A stretch of 64,000 nt of DNA, taken from assembly GCA_051747385.1 (NCBI GenBank), contig JBNJGB010000018.1, positions 1-64,000 of the forward strand, read 5' to 3'. Below the pieces are notes generated by a model. That model was not told the origin of the DNA. It searched no databases and saw only the letters and a program-made list of their open reading frames with translations. Position 1 is the first letter of the stretch; every line of letters starts with the position of its first letter. Positions 18,153 to 26,017 of the stretch are shown here, one piece after another. The translations under genes were made by a program, and so were the position numbers. This DNA is from JBNJGB01 sp051747385 (GTDB lineage Bacteria; Myxococcota_A; UBA9042; PHBI01; JACKFB01).

Positions 18153-18247
18153 TGGGAGGGCCGGGACCCAGCACATGAACCGTCCGATACCGCTGCTTCC
18201 TCCCGGACCTGACGGGGTTCACGGACAGCCCATTGCCGGGCCACCGA
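18153..18247 (-). ncRNA. ffs: Signal recognition particle RNA (4.5S-like, small bacterial type)
   Basis: Read on the minus strand, the invariant SRP helix 8 core GTCAGGTCCGGGAGGAAGC is present (around 18195-18213). The flanks pair: a 5' arm containing CCGTGAACC with a 3' arm containing GGTTCATG, then outer GC-rich arms. Length is about 95 nt; the ends are approximate. The RNA binds Ffh for co-translational membrane targeting. Location just upstream of dnaX-ebfC-recR on the same strand is a common bacterial arrangement. Confidence 0.88.
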
Positions 18248-18352
18248 CCACGAACGACCGCCGAGGCGGTCGACGATCAGCCGATGGTGGCTGAACTCGG
18301 GACCCAGTGTACGCACCATCGGGGCGTTCGTACAGCGCTGGGTCGTGATTGG

Positions 18353-18440
18353 CGGAGAGAGAGGGATTCGAACCCTCGGTAGGGAGTTACCCTACACACG
18401 ATTTCCAGTCGTGCGCCTTCAGCCACTCGGCCATCTCTCC
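18353..18440 (-). tRNA. tRNA-Ser(GGA)
   Basis: This is an 88-nt class II tRNA with acceptor GGAGAGA/TCTCTCC, anticodon loop CTGGAAA (anticodon GGA, reads UCC/UCU), a long variable arm and T-loop GGTTCGAATCC. The terminal CCA is encoded, with its last base at 18350. Confidence 0.96.
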
Positions 18441-18518
18441 AATGCGGGGCGCTCGCGCTCGCGCGGGACGAGGCTCCCGGCCGCTCCGGGCGGGGCCCGG
18501 CGGCCGGCATTGGACTGG

Positions 18519-18606
18519 CGGAGAGAGAGGGATTCGAACCCCCGGTACGGTTGCCCGTACACCTGATTTCGAGTCAGGCGCCTTCAACCAGCTCGGCCAT
18601 CTCTCC
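18519..18606 (-). tRNA. tRNA-Ser(CGA)
   Basis: This is an 88-nt class II tRNA with the same acceptor stem as its neighbours, anticodon loop CTCGAAA (anticodon CGA, reads UCG) and a long variable arm. CCA is encoded at 18518-18516. It lies 78 bases upstream of tRNA-Ser(GGA) on the same strand. Confidence 0.96.
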
Positions 18607-18623
18607 ACAACCAGCGGGCCGGC

Positions 18624-19079
18624 TCAGCGCCGGTCCCGTAGCGCCTCGAAGAAGCGCTGGACCTCGGCGGCACAGTCCTCCGCGAGGAGGCCCGTGCGGA
18701 CCCCGGTCGACGTCCCCTCCAGCATGCGGGCGATGCTCTCCACGGCGCCGGTCTTCGGCTCCGTGGCCCCGTACACGAGCCGCCCGACGCGTGCCTGCGC
18801 AAGAGCGCCGGCGCACATGGCGCAGGGCTCGAGGGTGACCACCAGGGTCACCTCCGCGAGGCGCCAGGAGCCGAGGCTCCGGGCCGCGTCCCGCAGAGCC
18901 AGGATCTCCGCGTGGGCGGTGGGATCCTGGAGCGTGTCGCGCAGGTTCGCCGCGCGACCGACGACGCGCCCCTCGTGGAGCGCGACGGCTCCCACGGGCA
19001 CGTTGCCCATCCGAGCCGTGGCCCGGGCTTCACGGAGGGCCTGTTCCATGGCCCACCGCTCGTCGGGGATCTCGTCCAT
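18624..19079 (-). CDS. tadA: tRNA-specific adenosine deaminase
   Basis: From the ATG at 19079 this is a 151-residue zinc deaminase with H56-A-E58 (TAHAEI) and PCAMC (C86, C89). It converts A34 to inosine in tRNA-Arg(ACG), so that one tRNA reads CGU, CGC and CGA. Its substrate, tRNA-Arg(ACG), is the next gene upstream on the same strand (19164-19237), and two tRNA-Ser genes follow downstream. An in-frame ATG at 19094 would add five residues; 19079 has GGAAG upstream and is preferred. Confidence 0.95.
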   Translation of the reverse strand: MDEIPDERWAMEQALREARATARMGNVPVGAVALHEGRVVGRAANLRDTLQDPTAHAEILALRDAARSLGSWRLAEVTLVVTLEPCAMCAGALAQARVGRLVYGATEPKTGAVESIARMLEGTSTGVRTGLLAEDCAAEVQRFFEALRDRR

Positions 19080-19163
19080 GCCGCGAGCTTCCATCGGCAG
19101 ATCGACGTTCTCAATGAACGGTCGAGACCGCGACCCCGTCTCCGAAGTCGCGGCCTCGCGTGG

Positions 19164-19237
19164 TGCGCCCGAAGGGATTCGAACCCCTGACCCTCGGTTC
19201 CGTAGACCGATGCTCTATCCAGCTGAGCTACGGGCGC
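19164..19237 (-). tRNA. tRNA-Arg(ACG)
   Basis: This 74-nt tRNA has acceptor GCGCCCG/CGGGCGC, anticodon stem TCGGT/ACCGA and loop CTACGGA (anticodon ACG). CCA is encoded at 19163-19161. The anticodon A34 is the target of TadA, encoded by the next gene downstream. Confidence 0.96.
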
Positions 19238-19329
19238 TCAATGGGGGCGGAAGCTAAGCGCTGCCCCACCCCCTGTCAAGGGGGAAAACACTGCGGGGCT
19301 GCCCCGGTGTCCAGGGCAGCCCCGCCTGG

Positions 19330-19419
19330 CGGAGAGAGAGGGATTCGAACCCTCGATAGGGCTACAAACCCTATACTCCCTTAGCAGGGGAGCGCCTTCA
19401 GCCACTCGGCCATCTCTCC
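19330..19419 (-). tRNA. tRNA-Ser(GCT)
   Basis: This is a 90-nt class II tRNA with anticodon stem CTCCC/GGGAG and loop CTGCTAA (anticodon GCU, reads AGC/AGU). It has a long variable arm, and CCA is encoded at 19329-19327. Confidence 0.96.
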
Positions 19420-19462
19420 AGATTCGATTGTCAGAGGAGCCGGGCCTCGCGGGCCTCGCTGG

Positions 19463-19545
19463 CGGAGGAGGAGGGATTCGAACCCCCGAGGCTCACGCCT
19501 GGCGGTTTTCAAGACCGCTGCCTTCAACCACTCGGCCACTCCTCC
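19463..19545 (-). tRNA. tRNA-Ser(TGA)
   Basis: This is a class II tRNA with acceptor GGAGGAG/CTCCTCC, slightly different from the other three serine tRNAs, and loop CTTGAAA (anticodon UGA, reads UCA and by wobble other UCN). CCA is encoded at 19462-19460. It completes the full bacterial set of serine isoacceptors within 1.2 kb. Confidence 0.96.
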
Positions 19546-19652
19546 ACGAAGAACGGCCCGGCGACCGCCGGAAGGGCCACGGAACCTAGACTACATCCGG
19601 CGGCCTGACAAGGGGGCAGTTCCGGGGTCCCCTGGCGCGGGCTTCTCACACC

Positions 19653-21926
19653 CTAGATCTCCTCCTCGCGTAGGATGCGCCACTCCCCCTGGTCGTGGTC
19701 GTCGAAGTAGTCGCGGAGGACCTCTCCGGCGGAGGTGGACTCGATGTCGGCGAAGTCGATGGAGGCCGCCACGCAGGCGTCGGACTCCTTCAGCTTGCCC
19801 TCCTCCCGCAGCTTCTGCTCGTGCTTGATACGCTTCTTGATCTCCTCGAGGGACAGCCCGCGGCTGATCACCTGGATCCGCTGGGAGGAGTGATAGGTCA
19901 GCCACATGAGGAAGTGGATGGGGTGGAAGTGATAGACGACCCCGTCCCACTCCGTGCCCCCCGCCAGCAGCCCGATGTGGTCGGCCACGTCGCGGCTCAG
20001 CCACACGAAGGGGAGCACCAGCTTCAGGGCGTCCCGGAAGATGCCGCTCTGGCGGATGATGTCCTTGAAGTCCCGGGTCCGCGTGTCCCAGTCCTCGGCC
20101 GCGCTGAGCGCGCGCACCCAGTCCACCTGATCGCTCCACTCGCTCACGTGGCGGCTGATCACCTTCCGCAGCCAGCGCCGCTCCTCGATGTAGCTGTCGC
20201 GGGCCGTGAAGAGGTCCTCGATGTCGTACGGGTCCACCGAGCGCTCCGGCACCAGCGACGGCTTCCGCATCAGGTACGAGGACGTCCCGAACAGGTCCAG
20301 GATGGCCCGGTTCTCGATGAAGAGGTCCCCGTCCAGGTCACCTTCCAGCTCGGTGAAGTAGCGACCGTGGACGCCCAGGTCGATGGCCTTCTCCCAGCCC
20401 TTGACCGCGAAGATCTCGACGTGGACCAGGTCCTCCCACTCGAACTCGGGCCCGAACTGGCCCACGTAGCCCACGATCTCGCCGGAGGAGACCCGGATGG
20501 GGCTCTCCCGCCACGGGATCAGCGCGATGTCGCCCCGCTTGAAGGCCGCCAGGTGCTGGCCGATCTCCAGGTACGGGCGGGTGTCGTACTCGTCCTCGAA
20601 GGCCTGCTCCTCGAAGAAGGACTCCTCCTCGTCCGCCCCGCCCTCGAAGGCGCCGGGCTCCTCCTTCTCGCCGAAGCCGCCCTCCAGGGCCGCCTCCTCC
20701 TCCTCGGTCAGGCCGGAGTGCACGCGGTGTAGCGCCCGCACCCACTCCGGGCTGTCGTCGCCTACCTCCGTCACGGACATGGGCGACAGGTGCATGTAGA
20801 GGCTGTAGAAGACCAGCTTCTCGCTCTTGTCCTTGCGCCGCGTGGGGATGTCCACCTCGTGGCGGAGGACCACGAAGTTGTTGTGGCCCATCCGCGTGGG
20901 CTTGTCTCCGAAGCGGCCGGCCACCACCACGCCGTCGAACATCGCCTTCACCGGCGAGCCGGCCTCCTGGTGCAGGTGCACCCCGCCGTGCCACGTCTGG
21001 TTCATCCCCACGGGAAACCAGCCGCCGCCGGTGTGATCCTCGTTGTTCCGGTAGTACTGCTCGGCGTACTGCTCGACCTTGTCCGGCTCCAGCAGGGTCG
21101 CGATGTTCAGGCCCTTCTCGAGCTCCACCGGGAACGCGTTGTGCTCCCGCGCGAGGCCGTGATACATGCGCTGCCAGTCCATCCCCGGCCCCGGATCCCA
21201 GCGGCTGGCCGACACGTGGAAGTGGCCCAGGATGCCCTCGAAGCCGACGCCGTCCTCGAGGGTGCTGGCGATGATCTCGCCCTTCTCGTCCAGGGGCGGA
21301 TACGGCTGGATGCGGTCCAGGACCTTCGTCAGGGTCGACAGGAGCGACAGCAGCGCCTGGTACTGGGCGTCCGTGTACCCGTAGGCCTGCACCTCGGCGC
21401 CGTTGATGCGCATGCGCCCGGACTTGGGCCGCCGGTACTCCTTTTTGGACATCTCGCCGATGCGCTCGTGGTCCTCGGGATACGGCGTGGCCTCCGGCTC
21501 CCGCACCAGGTTCCGCATCACGTTGTTCAGGTCGACGCCGATGCTGCCGTTGTTGGACTCGCCTGCGTGGAACGCCTGATACAGCGGGTCGAGGCCCTGG
21601 TAGATGGTCCCGTCCCAGTCGATCATGAAGTGCGTGGACAGGCCCCGGGAGACCAGGACCTTGAAGCACATGTACGAGTCGCTGGTCAGGTCCGTGTGGA
21701 GGATGACCTGGTGGACCGCCTTCTTCAGGTCCGCGAGGTCCTGGACCTTGTTGCCCTCCAGGCGCCGATCTCCGTATATGGGCGACCCGGTGGTGGAAAG
21801 CGCCTCGTAGCGCTTCGACGGAAAGGACAGCCCGCCGGGGTCCTTCCAGGTCACGCAACGGACGGCCCCGGTGAGCTTGTACCGCTCCCCGGCGATGATG
21901 ATGCTGTCGTAGGTCCGTTCGCTCAC
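19653..21926 (-). CDS. N-acetylmuramoyl-L-alanine amidase (Amidase_2) fused to an M23-like domain
   Basis: This 757-residue protein has residues ~60-290 that look like a zinc amidase of the Amidase_2/PGRP type: ILHTDLTSDSYMCFKVL, the pattern STHFMIDWDGTIYQ, a His in AFHAGE, and GHFHVSASRWDPGPGMDW carrying likely zinc ligands. Residues ~325-540 resemble an M23 metallopeptidase (WHGGVHLHQEAGSPVKAMFDG and LYMHLSPM), but the usual HxxxD is altered and an acidic Glu-rich insert interrupts it. The last ~200 residues are unassigned. There is no signal peptide. The GTG start overlaps the stop of the vWA gene by 4 bases. It probably acts on peptidoglycan, but how it would reach it is unclear. Confidence 0.75.
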   Translation of the reverse strand: MSERTYDSIIIAGERYKLTGAVRCVTWKDPGGLSFPSKRYEALSTTGSPIYGDRRLEGNKVQDLADLKKAVHQVILHTDLTSDSYMCFKVLVSRGLSTHFMIDWDGTIYQGLDPLYQAFHAGESNNGSIGVDLNNVMRNLVREPEATPYPEDHERIGEMSKKEYRRPKSGRMRINGAEVQAYGYTDAQYQALLSLLSTLTKVLDRIQPYPPLDEKGEIIASTLEDGVGFEGILGHFHVSASRWDPGPGMDWQRMYHGLAREHNAFPVELEKGLNIATLLEPDKVEQYAEQYYRNNEDHTGGGWFPVGMNQTWHGGVHLHQEAGSPVKAMFDGVVVAGRFGDKPTRMGHNNFVVLRHEVDIPTRRKDKSEKLVFYSLYMHLSPMSVTEVGDDSPEWVRALHRVHSGLTEEEEAALEGGFGEKEEPGAFEGGADEEESFFEEQAFEDEYDTRPYLEIGQHLAAFKRGDIALIPWRESPIRVSSGEIVGYVGQFGPEFEWEDLVHVEIFAVKGWEKAIDLGVHGRYFTELEGDLDGDLFIENRAILDLFGTSSYLMRKPSLVPERSVDPYDIEDLFTARDSYIEERRWLRKVISRHVSEWSDQVDWVRALSAAEDWDTRTRDFKDIIRQSGIFRDALKLVLPFVWLSRDVADHIGLLAGGTEWDGVVYHFHPIHFLMWLTYHSSQRIQVISRGLSLEEIKKRIKHEQKLREEGKLKESDACVAASIDFADIESTSAGEVLRDYFDDHDQGEWRILREEEI

Positions 21927-23536
21927 TTCTTCAGCTTCTTGGCGCCTTTCACGCCCTTCTTGGCCTTGCCTTTCGCCGCCTTCTTGCCCTTGCCGAAGGC
22001 CTTCTTGAGGATCTTCCGCAGCAGGAGCAGCAGGATGAGGGCCACGATGAGCGCGACGCCCGCGGCGACCGCCATCATGCCCTTCTTCCCCAGCTTCGCC
22101 TCGCCCATGGCCCGGAAATCGGCGACCATCAGGGCCAGGCCCTCCGGCTGCCGGGGAATGTGGACCTCGTACTCCGGCGTGGAGAAGGAGTACCCGGAGC
22201 CCCGCAGGTCCACCTCGTAGCGCCGCGTGGCGCCCGGCACGGCCTCGTCGTCGGTGAAGCTGATGACGAACTGGCCGTTCAGCTCCTCGATGAGGTCCGT
22301 GTACAGGTCCACGACCTGGTTGGCGTCCTCGGCCACCCGCGCGGTCCCGCCCGTCCGCCAGGCCAGCAGCTCCAGGCGCTCCCGCTCCTGGGGATCGGCC
22401 GTGGGGTTGATCACCGAGTAGATGCGGATGTTCGCGGCCTTGGCCAGGGCCAGCCACTCCGGCACCCGGGCCCGGAAGAGCTCCTGCTCCTTGATGACCG
22501 AGTTCCGCATCTGGGTGTCGACGCACTCCTTGATCCGCTTCCAGGTGTCGTTGCGCTTCGCGCAGTCCTTTCGCAGGAACGCCTCGCACTCCTGCTGCCG
22601 GTAGATGTAGCCGTCCCGTCCGTCGCCCAGCAGGATGAGCGCGCGCGGCTGCCCCGGCTCGGCGTCCCGGGCGAGCATCCGGAGCGCCACGTCCAGGGCC
22701 GGTAGCGACGCGGGCCCGTTCGCCTCCCCCTCCGCCGCGAAGCCCGCCACACCCTGCCGCGGGTGCTCCGGCTCGTCGGTGCACATGGGCGCCTCGAGGC
22801 CGAAGAGATGCGGGTAGAAGCCCTGGTAGGCCTCCCGCTCGACGATCTTGCCCAGCGCCTCGTAGTTCGAGGCCAGGCCACAGTGGGCCTCGTCCTCGGC
22901 CAGCCCCGCGCCCTCCTCGCCCTCGGGCTTCTCGGGGACGTCGCCCTCCAGCTCGCGGAGTCGCCAGGCCTCGCACCGCTCCCGGATGGCCGGCGTGTAC
23001 GGCGTCAGCTCGTCGGTCCGGCCCTTGGCGCGCACCCAGGTCCTGAGCACGTCGCTGTACCAGACGACGTTGAGCGCGTGGTTCTTTCCCAGCTTCTTGA
23101 AGAACAGGCTCGCGCCGTTCTGGACGCGCTGACCCAGCGTGCCGTCGCGATACTCGGGGCCGGCGAAGCCCGGGATGACCACCACGGCCGCCATGCCGCG
23201 CTCGTCGTCCGCCGCGATGGACAGGACCGGGAGGTCCTCCTCGTCGCGCTCCCCCTCGTCGGAGTCCGGGAACTCCGGCTCCCCGTCGACGATGGAGAAG
23301 AGCTCCTCGGCCTGGGCCTTGTCCGGCTTCAGGGAGACGGTGACCTCCTCCAGCCACTTGTCGGGCACCTGCCGGAGGCGCTTGTCGAGGAGCGACACGA
23401 ACACCCGGATACGCGGCGCCTGGGAGACGTCGACGTGGTTGATCTTCGCCTGGGGGAAGCCGGACACGGCCGGGGCGGGGCTCGGGCTCGCCCAGGTCGC
23501 CGCGAGCACCAGGCAGAGGGTGGCCAGGCGCTTCAC
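21923..23536 (-). CDS. Secreted vWA-like protein with C-terminal membrane anchor and basic tail
   Basis: This 537-residue protein has an N-terminal signal peptide (KRLATLCLVLAATWASPSPA), an extracytoplasmic domain, and a region ~110-400 resembling a von Willebrand A fold (AAVVVIPGF, ALILLGDGRDG, IRIYSVINP). The usual DxSxS metal site is not visible, so metal binding is doubtful. A beta-rich region is followed by a membrane segment near residues 490-510 and an extremely Lys-rich cytoplasmic tail. The GTG start overlaps the upstream stop by 4 bases, and its own stop overlaps the amidase start by 4. Confidence 0.75.
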   Translation of the reverse strand: MKRLATLCLVLAATWASPSPAPAVSGFPQAKINHVDVSQAPRIRVFVSLLDKRLRQVPDKWLEEVTVSLKPDKAQAEELFSIVDGEPEFPDSDEGERDEEDLPVLSIAADDERGMAAVVVIPGFAGPEYRDGTLGQRVQNGASLFFKKLGKNHALNVVWYSDVLRTWVRAKGRTDELTPYTPAIRERCEAWRLRELEGDVPEKPEGEEGAGLAEDEAHCGLASNYEALGKIVEREAYQGFYPHLFGLEAPMCTDEPEHPRQGVAGFAAEGEANGPASLPALDVALRMLARDAEPGQPRALILLGDGRDGYIYRQQECEAFLRKDCAKRNDTWKRIKECVDTQMRNSVIKEQELFRARVPEWLALAKAANIRIYSVINPTADPQERERLELLAWRTGGTARVAEDANQVVDLYTDLIEELNGQFVISFTDDEAVPGATRRYEVDLRGSGYSFSTPEYEVHIPRQPEGLALMVADFRAMGEAKLGKKGMMAVAAGVALIVALILLLLLRKILKKAFGKGKKAAKGKAKKGVKGAKKLKK

Positions 23537-23952
23537 GAGAACCACATCATCCGGCGGACGGAATAGCCGGCGGTCTCCGCGGTGGCCACCCGCCGACCGC
23601 CCAGGTCCGCCTCCGCCCGATAGGCGTAGGTGCCCTGGATGCGGCGCTCGTACGGATAGGTCAGCGGGACGTCGACGCGGGCCCGGCCGTCGCGGATCAC
23701 CGCCTCGCCCGCCGGGAGTCGAAGCTCCTCCCGAGGGGTGCGGACGCGGAGGTGCAGCGGCACCCGCGTGCCGTCGGGCAGGCCCGGCAGGTCGAGCGCG
23801 AGGGTCGCGGGCCCGTCCGGGAACCCGCGCCGTCGCTCCCACCGGAGCCGCGCAGGCCCGGTGAGCGCCAGGGTGCCTCCCAGCACCGCACCGCCGGCGG
23901 CGGCCAGCCCGAGCCCCAGGAATCGTCTGCGATCGACGCCGTCATCCTTCAT
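23533..23952 (-). CDS. Small Tat-signal protein, first gene of the vWA/amidase operon
   Basis: From the ATG at 23952 the protein has 139 residues. The N-terminus MKDDGVDRRRFLGLGLAAAG is a twin-arginine signal, so it should cross the inner membrane folded. The rest is beta-rich with no recognised domain. Its stop overlaps the start of the vWA gene as GTGA. The three genes form a tight operon that probably builds or remodels something at the cell wall. Confidence 0.7.
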   Translation of the reverse strand: MKDDGVDRRRFLGLGLAAAGGAVLGGTLALTGPARLRWERRRGFPDGPATLALDLPGLPDGTRVPLHLRVRTPREELRLPAGEAVIRDGRARVDVPLTYPYERRIQGTYAYRAEADLGGRRVATAETAGYSVRRMMWFS

Positions 23953-24067
23953 CGCGCCGTAGCCTACGGAGCGCCCACGGCGCTGACAAGGGCGGCGCAA
24001 CCCGGCCGGGGCGCCCCCAGGCGACCGCGCGGCGCCGCGTGGGCCCGGAGCCGTCGCCCGGCCGGTG

Positions 24068-25966
24068 TCACTGGCAGGTCGTGACCAGCCTCAAGGCGTC
24101 CACGTACACGCCCTCGAGGGGCTGCTGCGGGGCGTCCACCGAGTCGAACACGACGCGAAGCTGGATGGCCTGGCCCGCGTAGGCGTCCAGGTCGACGGCG
24201 ATGGGCTCGAAGCCCTCGGTGGTCGCGCCCGGCAGGGCCTTCGACGACCACGCGGGGAGCAGCGCGCCGTCGCGGAGGACGAAGACCTGGAGCACGTCCC
24301 AGTCCTCGGCCGTGCGCGTGTCCTTGAACAGGTCGAAGCGCAGGCGGGTGTGCCCTCCCTTCGGCACGTGGAGCAGCGGCGTGGTGGCCGAGGCCTTCAC
24401 GCGCTGCCCGATCGCGTACGTCTGGGTGACGGGGTCGCCGCAGTACAGGGAGAAGTCCCCGGTGGTGGCGCGGGTCTTGTCGGGGGTCCAGAACAGGCCC
24501 GCGCCAAGGTTGTCGGTCACGTACAGGCCGTCCACGGTCCCGCCGTCGAAGTCCGCCAGGTCCGCCGTCCCCGGCGTGCAGCAGGCGTCCCCGAAGGAGC
24601 CTCCATGGACGCAGAGGCCGCCCTCGCAGGTGTCCAGGGTGCAGGCCTCGCCGTCGTCGCAGTCCGCGTCCGACACGCACTCGTCCGGGTTCGGCGTGCT
24701 CACGCAGGTGGCGCCCTCGCAGACGTCCACCGTGGCCGGATCCCCGTCGTCGCAGTCCGCGTCCTGCGTGCAGCAGGCCGGGTCCGTCGTGTCGGCGCAG
24801 GGGCCCTCGCTGCTCCCCGGGTCCTCGCCGCCCGGATCCTCGCCGCCGGGATCCGTCCCCGGGTCCTCGCCGCCCGGATCCTCGCCGCCGGGATCCGTCC
24901 CCGGGTCCTCGCCGCCCGGATCCGTTCCGGGGTCCTCGGCGCCGGGATCGCTCCCCGGGTCCTCGGCGCCGGGATCCGTCCCGGGGTCGTCGCCGACGGA
25001 CGGGTCGTCGCCTACCGACGGGTCCTCCCCGACGCCGGGATCCTCGCCGCAGGTCTCCACGTGCATGCAGCCGCCCTCGACGCAGGCGTCCGCCGTGCAC
25101 GGATCCCCGTCGTCGCAGCCCGAGTCCGCCTCGCAGGCCGCGCCGACCGGGCACACCGCGACCACCTCGAGGTCGTCCACGTAGACGCCCTCGAAGTCGT
25201 TGTTCTTGCCGTCGAGGGTGTCGAACCGGAGGCGCAGGCGCACGCGCCGGCCGGCAAGGGCCTCCGCCGCCACGTCCACGCGGTGGAAGCCGCCGAAGGC
25301 CGTCGCGGGGAGGTCGCGCTTGTCCAGGACGGTCACGGTCTCGGCGACCTGTCCGCCCTCGCCGAGGACCAGGGCCTCCACGACGAAGACGTCGTAGTGG
25401 CTCTGGGTCTCGATCAGCGCCGCCACGTCGAAGCGGATCCGCGGCTGCAGATCCTCCGGGAAGCGCACCGGCGGCAGGGTCACGGCGCCGTGTACGTGCT
25501 GGCCGACGTCGTAGCTCGCCCGGGCCGGATCGCCGAAGTAGAGGCTGGACGACGGGCTGACGGCGCGGTGCTCGCTGACGGTCCAGCCGACCCCCGCGAC
25601 GGGCGCGTCGACCGTGGCGTCGAAGCCTCCGCCGTCGAAGTCCTCCGCCAGCAGGGCCACGTCGGCGCAGCAGTCCTCCGAGGGGACGGGGAACGCGACG
25701 CAGGCGCCCTGCACGCAGCGGTCCTCGGTGCAGGGATCCCCGTCGTCACAGGCCGCGGATCCCTGGCAGGCGGCCCCCGGGGCGAGCGGGCTCTCGCCCG
25801 TGACCCCCTCGAGGTCGTCCCCCTTCAGCACGGGCGGACCCTCGATCTCCTGGTCCAGCTTCCTGGTCGTACCGTCGGAGCATGCGGCGGCGCCGGCCAC
25901 CACGGCGGCCATCGCCACCACGGTCCACCGGCGCGTCCCTGCGTACAGCCGTCCCGAGCGTCCCAT
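24068..25966 (-). CDS. Cys-rich lipoprotein with two beta-sandwich modules and a GEDPG linker
   Basis: This 632-residue protein has lipobox AGAAAC near residue 29. Modules in order are a CDDGDPCT Cys motif, a beta domain of about 180 residues ending FEGVYVDDLEV, a second Cys motif, a long repetitive GEDPGTDPG-type linker (DNA about 24800-25030), two more CDDG motifs, and a second beta domain ending LEGVYVDALRLV. The two beta domains are clearly paralogous and resemble MAM/jelly-roll adhesion folds; the ligand is unknown. ATG 25966 has GGAGG six bases upstream and is preferred to GTG 25969. It is predicted to be displayed on the envelope. Confidence 0.8.
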   Translation of the reverse strand: MGRSGRLYAGTRRWTVVAMAAVVAGAAACSDGTTRKLDQEIEGPPVLKGDDLEGVTGESPLAPGAACQGSAACDDGDPCTEDRCVQGACVAFPVPSEDCCADVALLAEDFDGGGFDATVDAPVAGVGWTVSEHRAVSPSSSLYFGDPARASYDVGQHVHGAVTLPPVRFPEDLQPRIRFDVAALIETQSHYDVFVVEALVLGEGGQVAETVTVLDKRDLPATAFGGFHRVDVAAEALAGRRVRLRLRFDTLDGKNNDFEGVYVDDLEVVAVCPVGAACEADSGCDDGDPCTADACVEGGCMHVETCGEDPGVGEDPSVGDDPSVGDDPGTDPGAEDPGSDPGAEDPGTDPGGEDPGTDPGGEDPGGEDPGTDPGGEDPGGEDPGSSEGPCADTTDPACCTQDADCDDGDPATVDVCEGATCVSTPNPDECVSDADCDDGEACTLDTCEGGLCVHGGSFGDACCTPGTADLADFDGGTVDGLYVTDNLGAGLFWTPDKTRATTGDFSLYCGDPVTQTYAIGQRVKASATTPLLHVPKGGHTRLRFDLFKDTRTAEDWDVLQVFVLRDGALLPAWSSKALPGATTEGFEPIAVDLDAYAGQAIQLRVVFDSVDAPQQPLEGVYVDALRLVTTCQ

Positions 25967-26017
25967 CACGAGCCTCCCGATCCTGGATCGGTAGGTGCGA
26001 CGTTGGATCGGATCGGA

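Noticed and set aside
18350..19652. Integrated genomic island at the tRNA cluster, or a prophage lysis module (amidase next to it)
   Set aside because: There is no integrase, no repeated tRNA 3' end marking an attachment site, and no phage structural or holin genes. The amidase is in an operon with envelope proteins.
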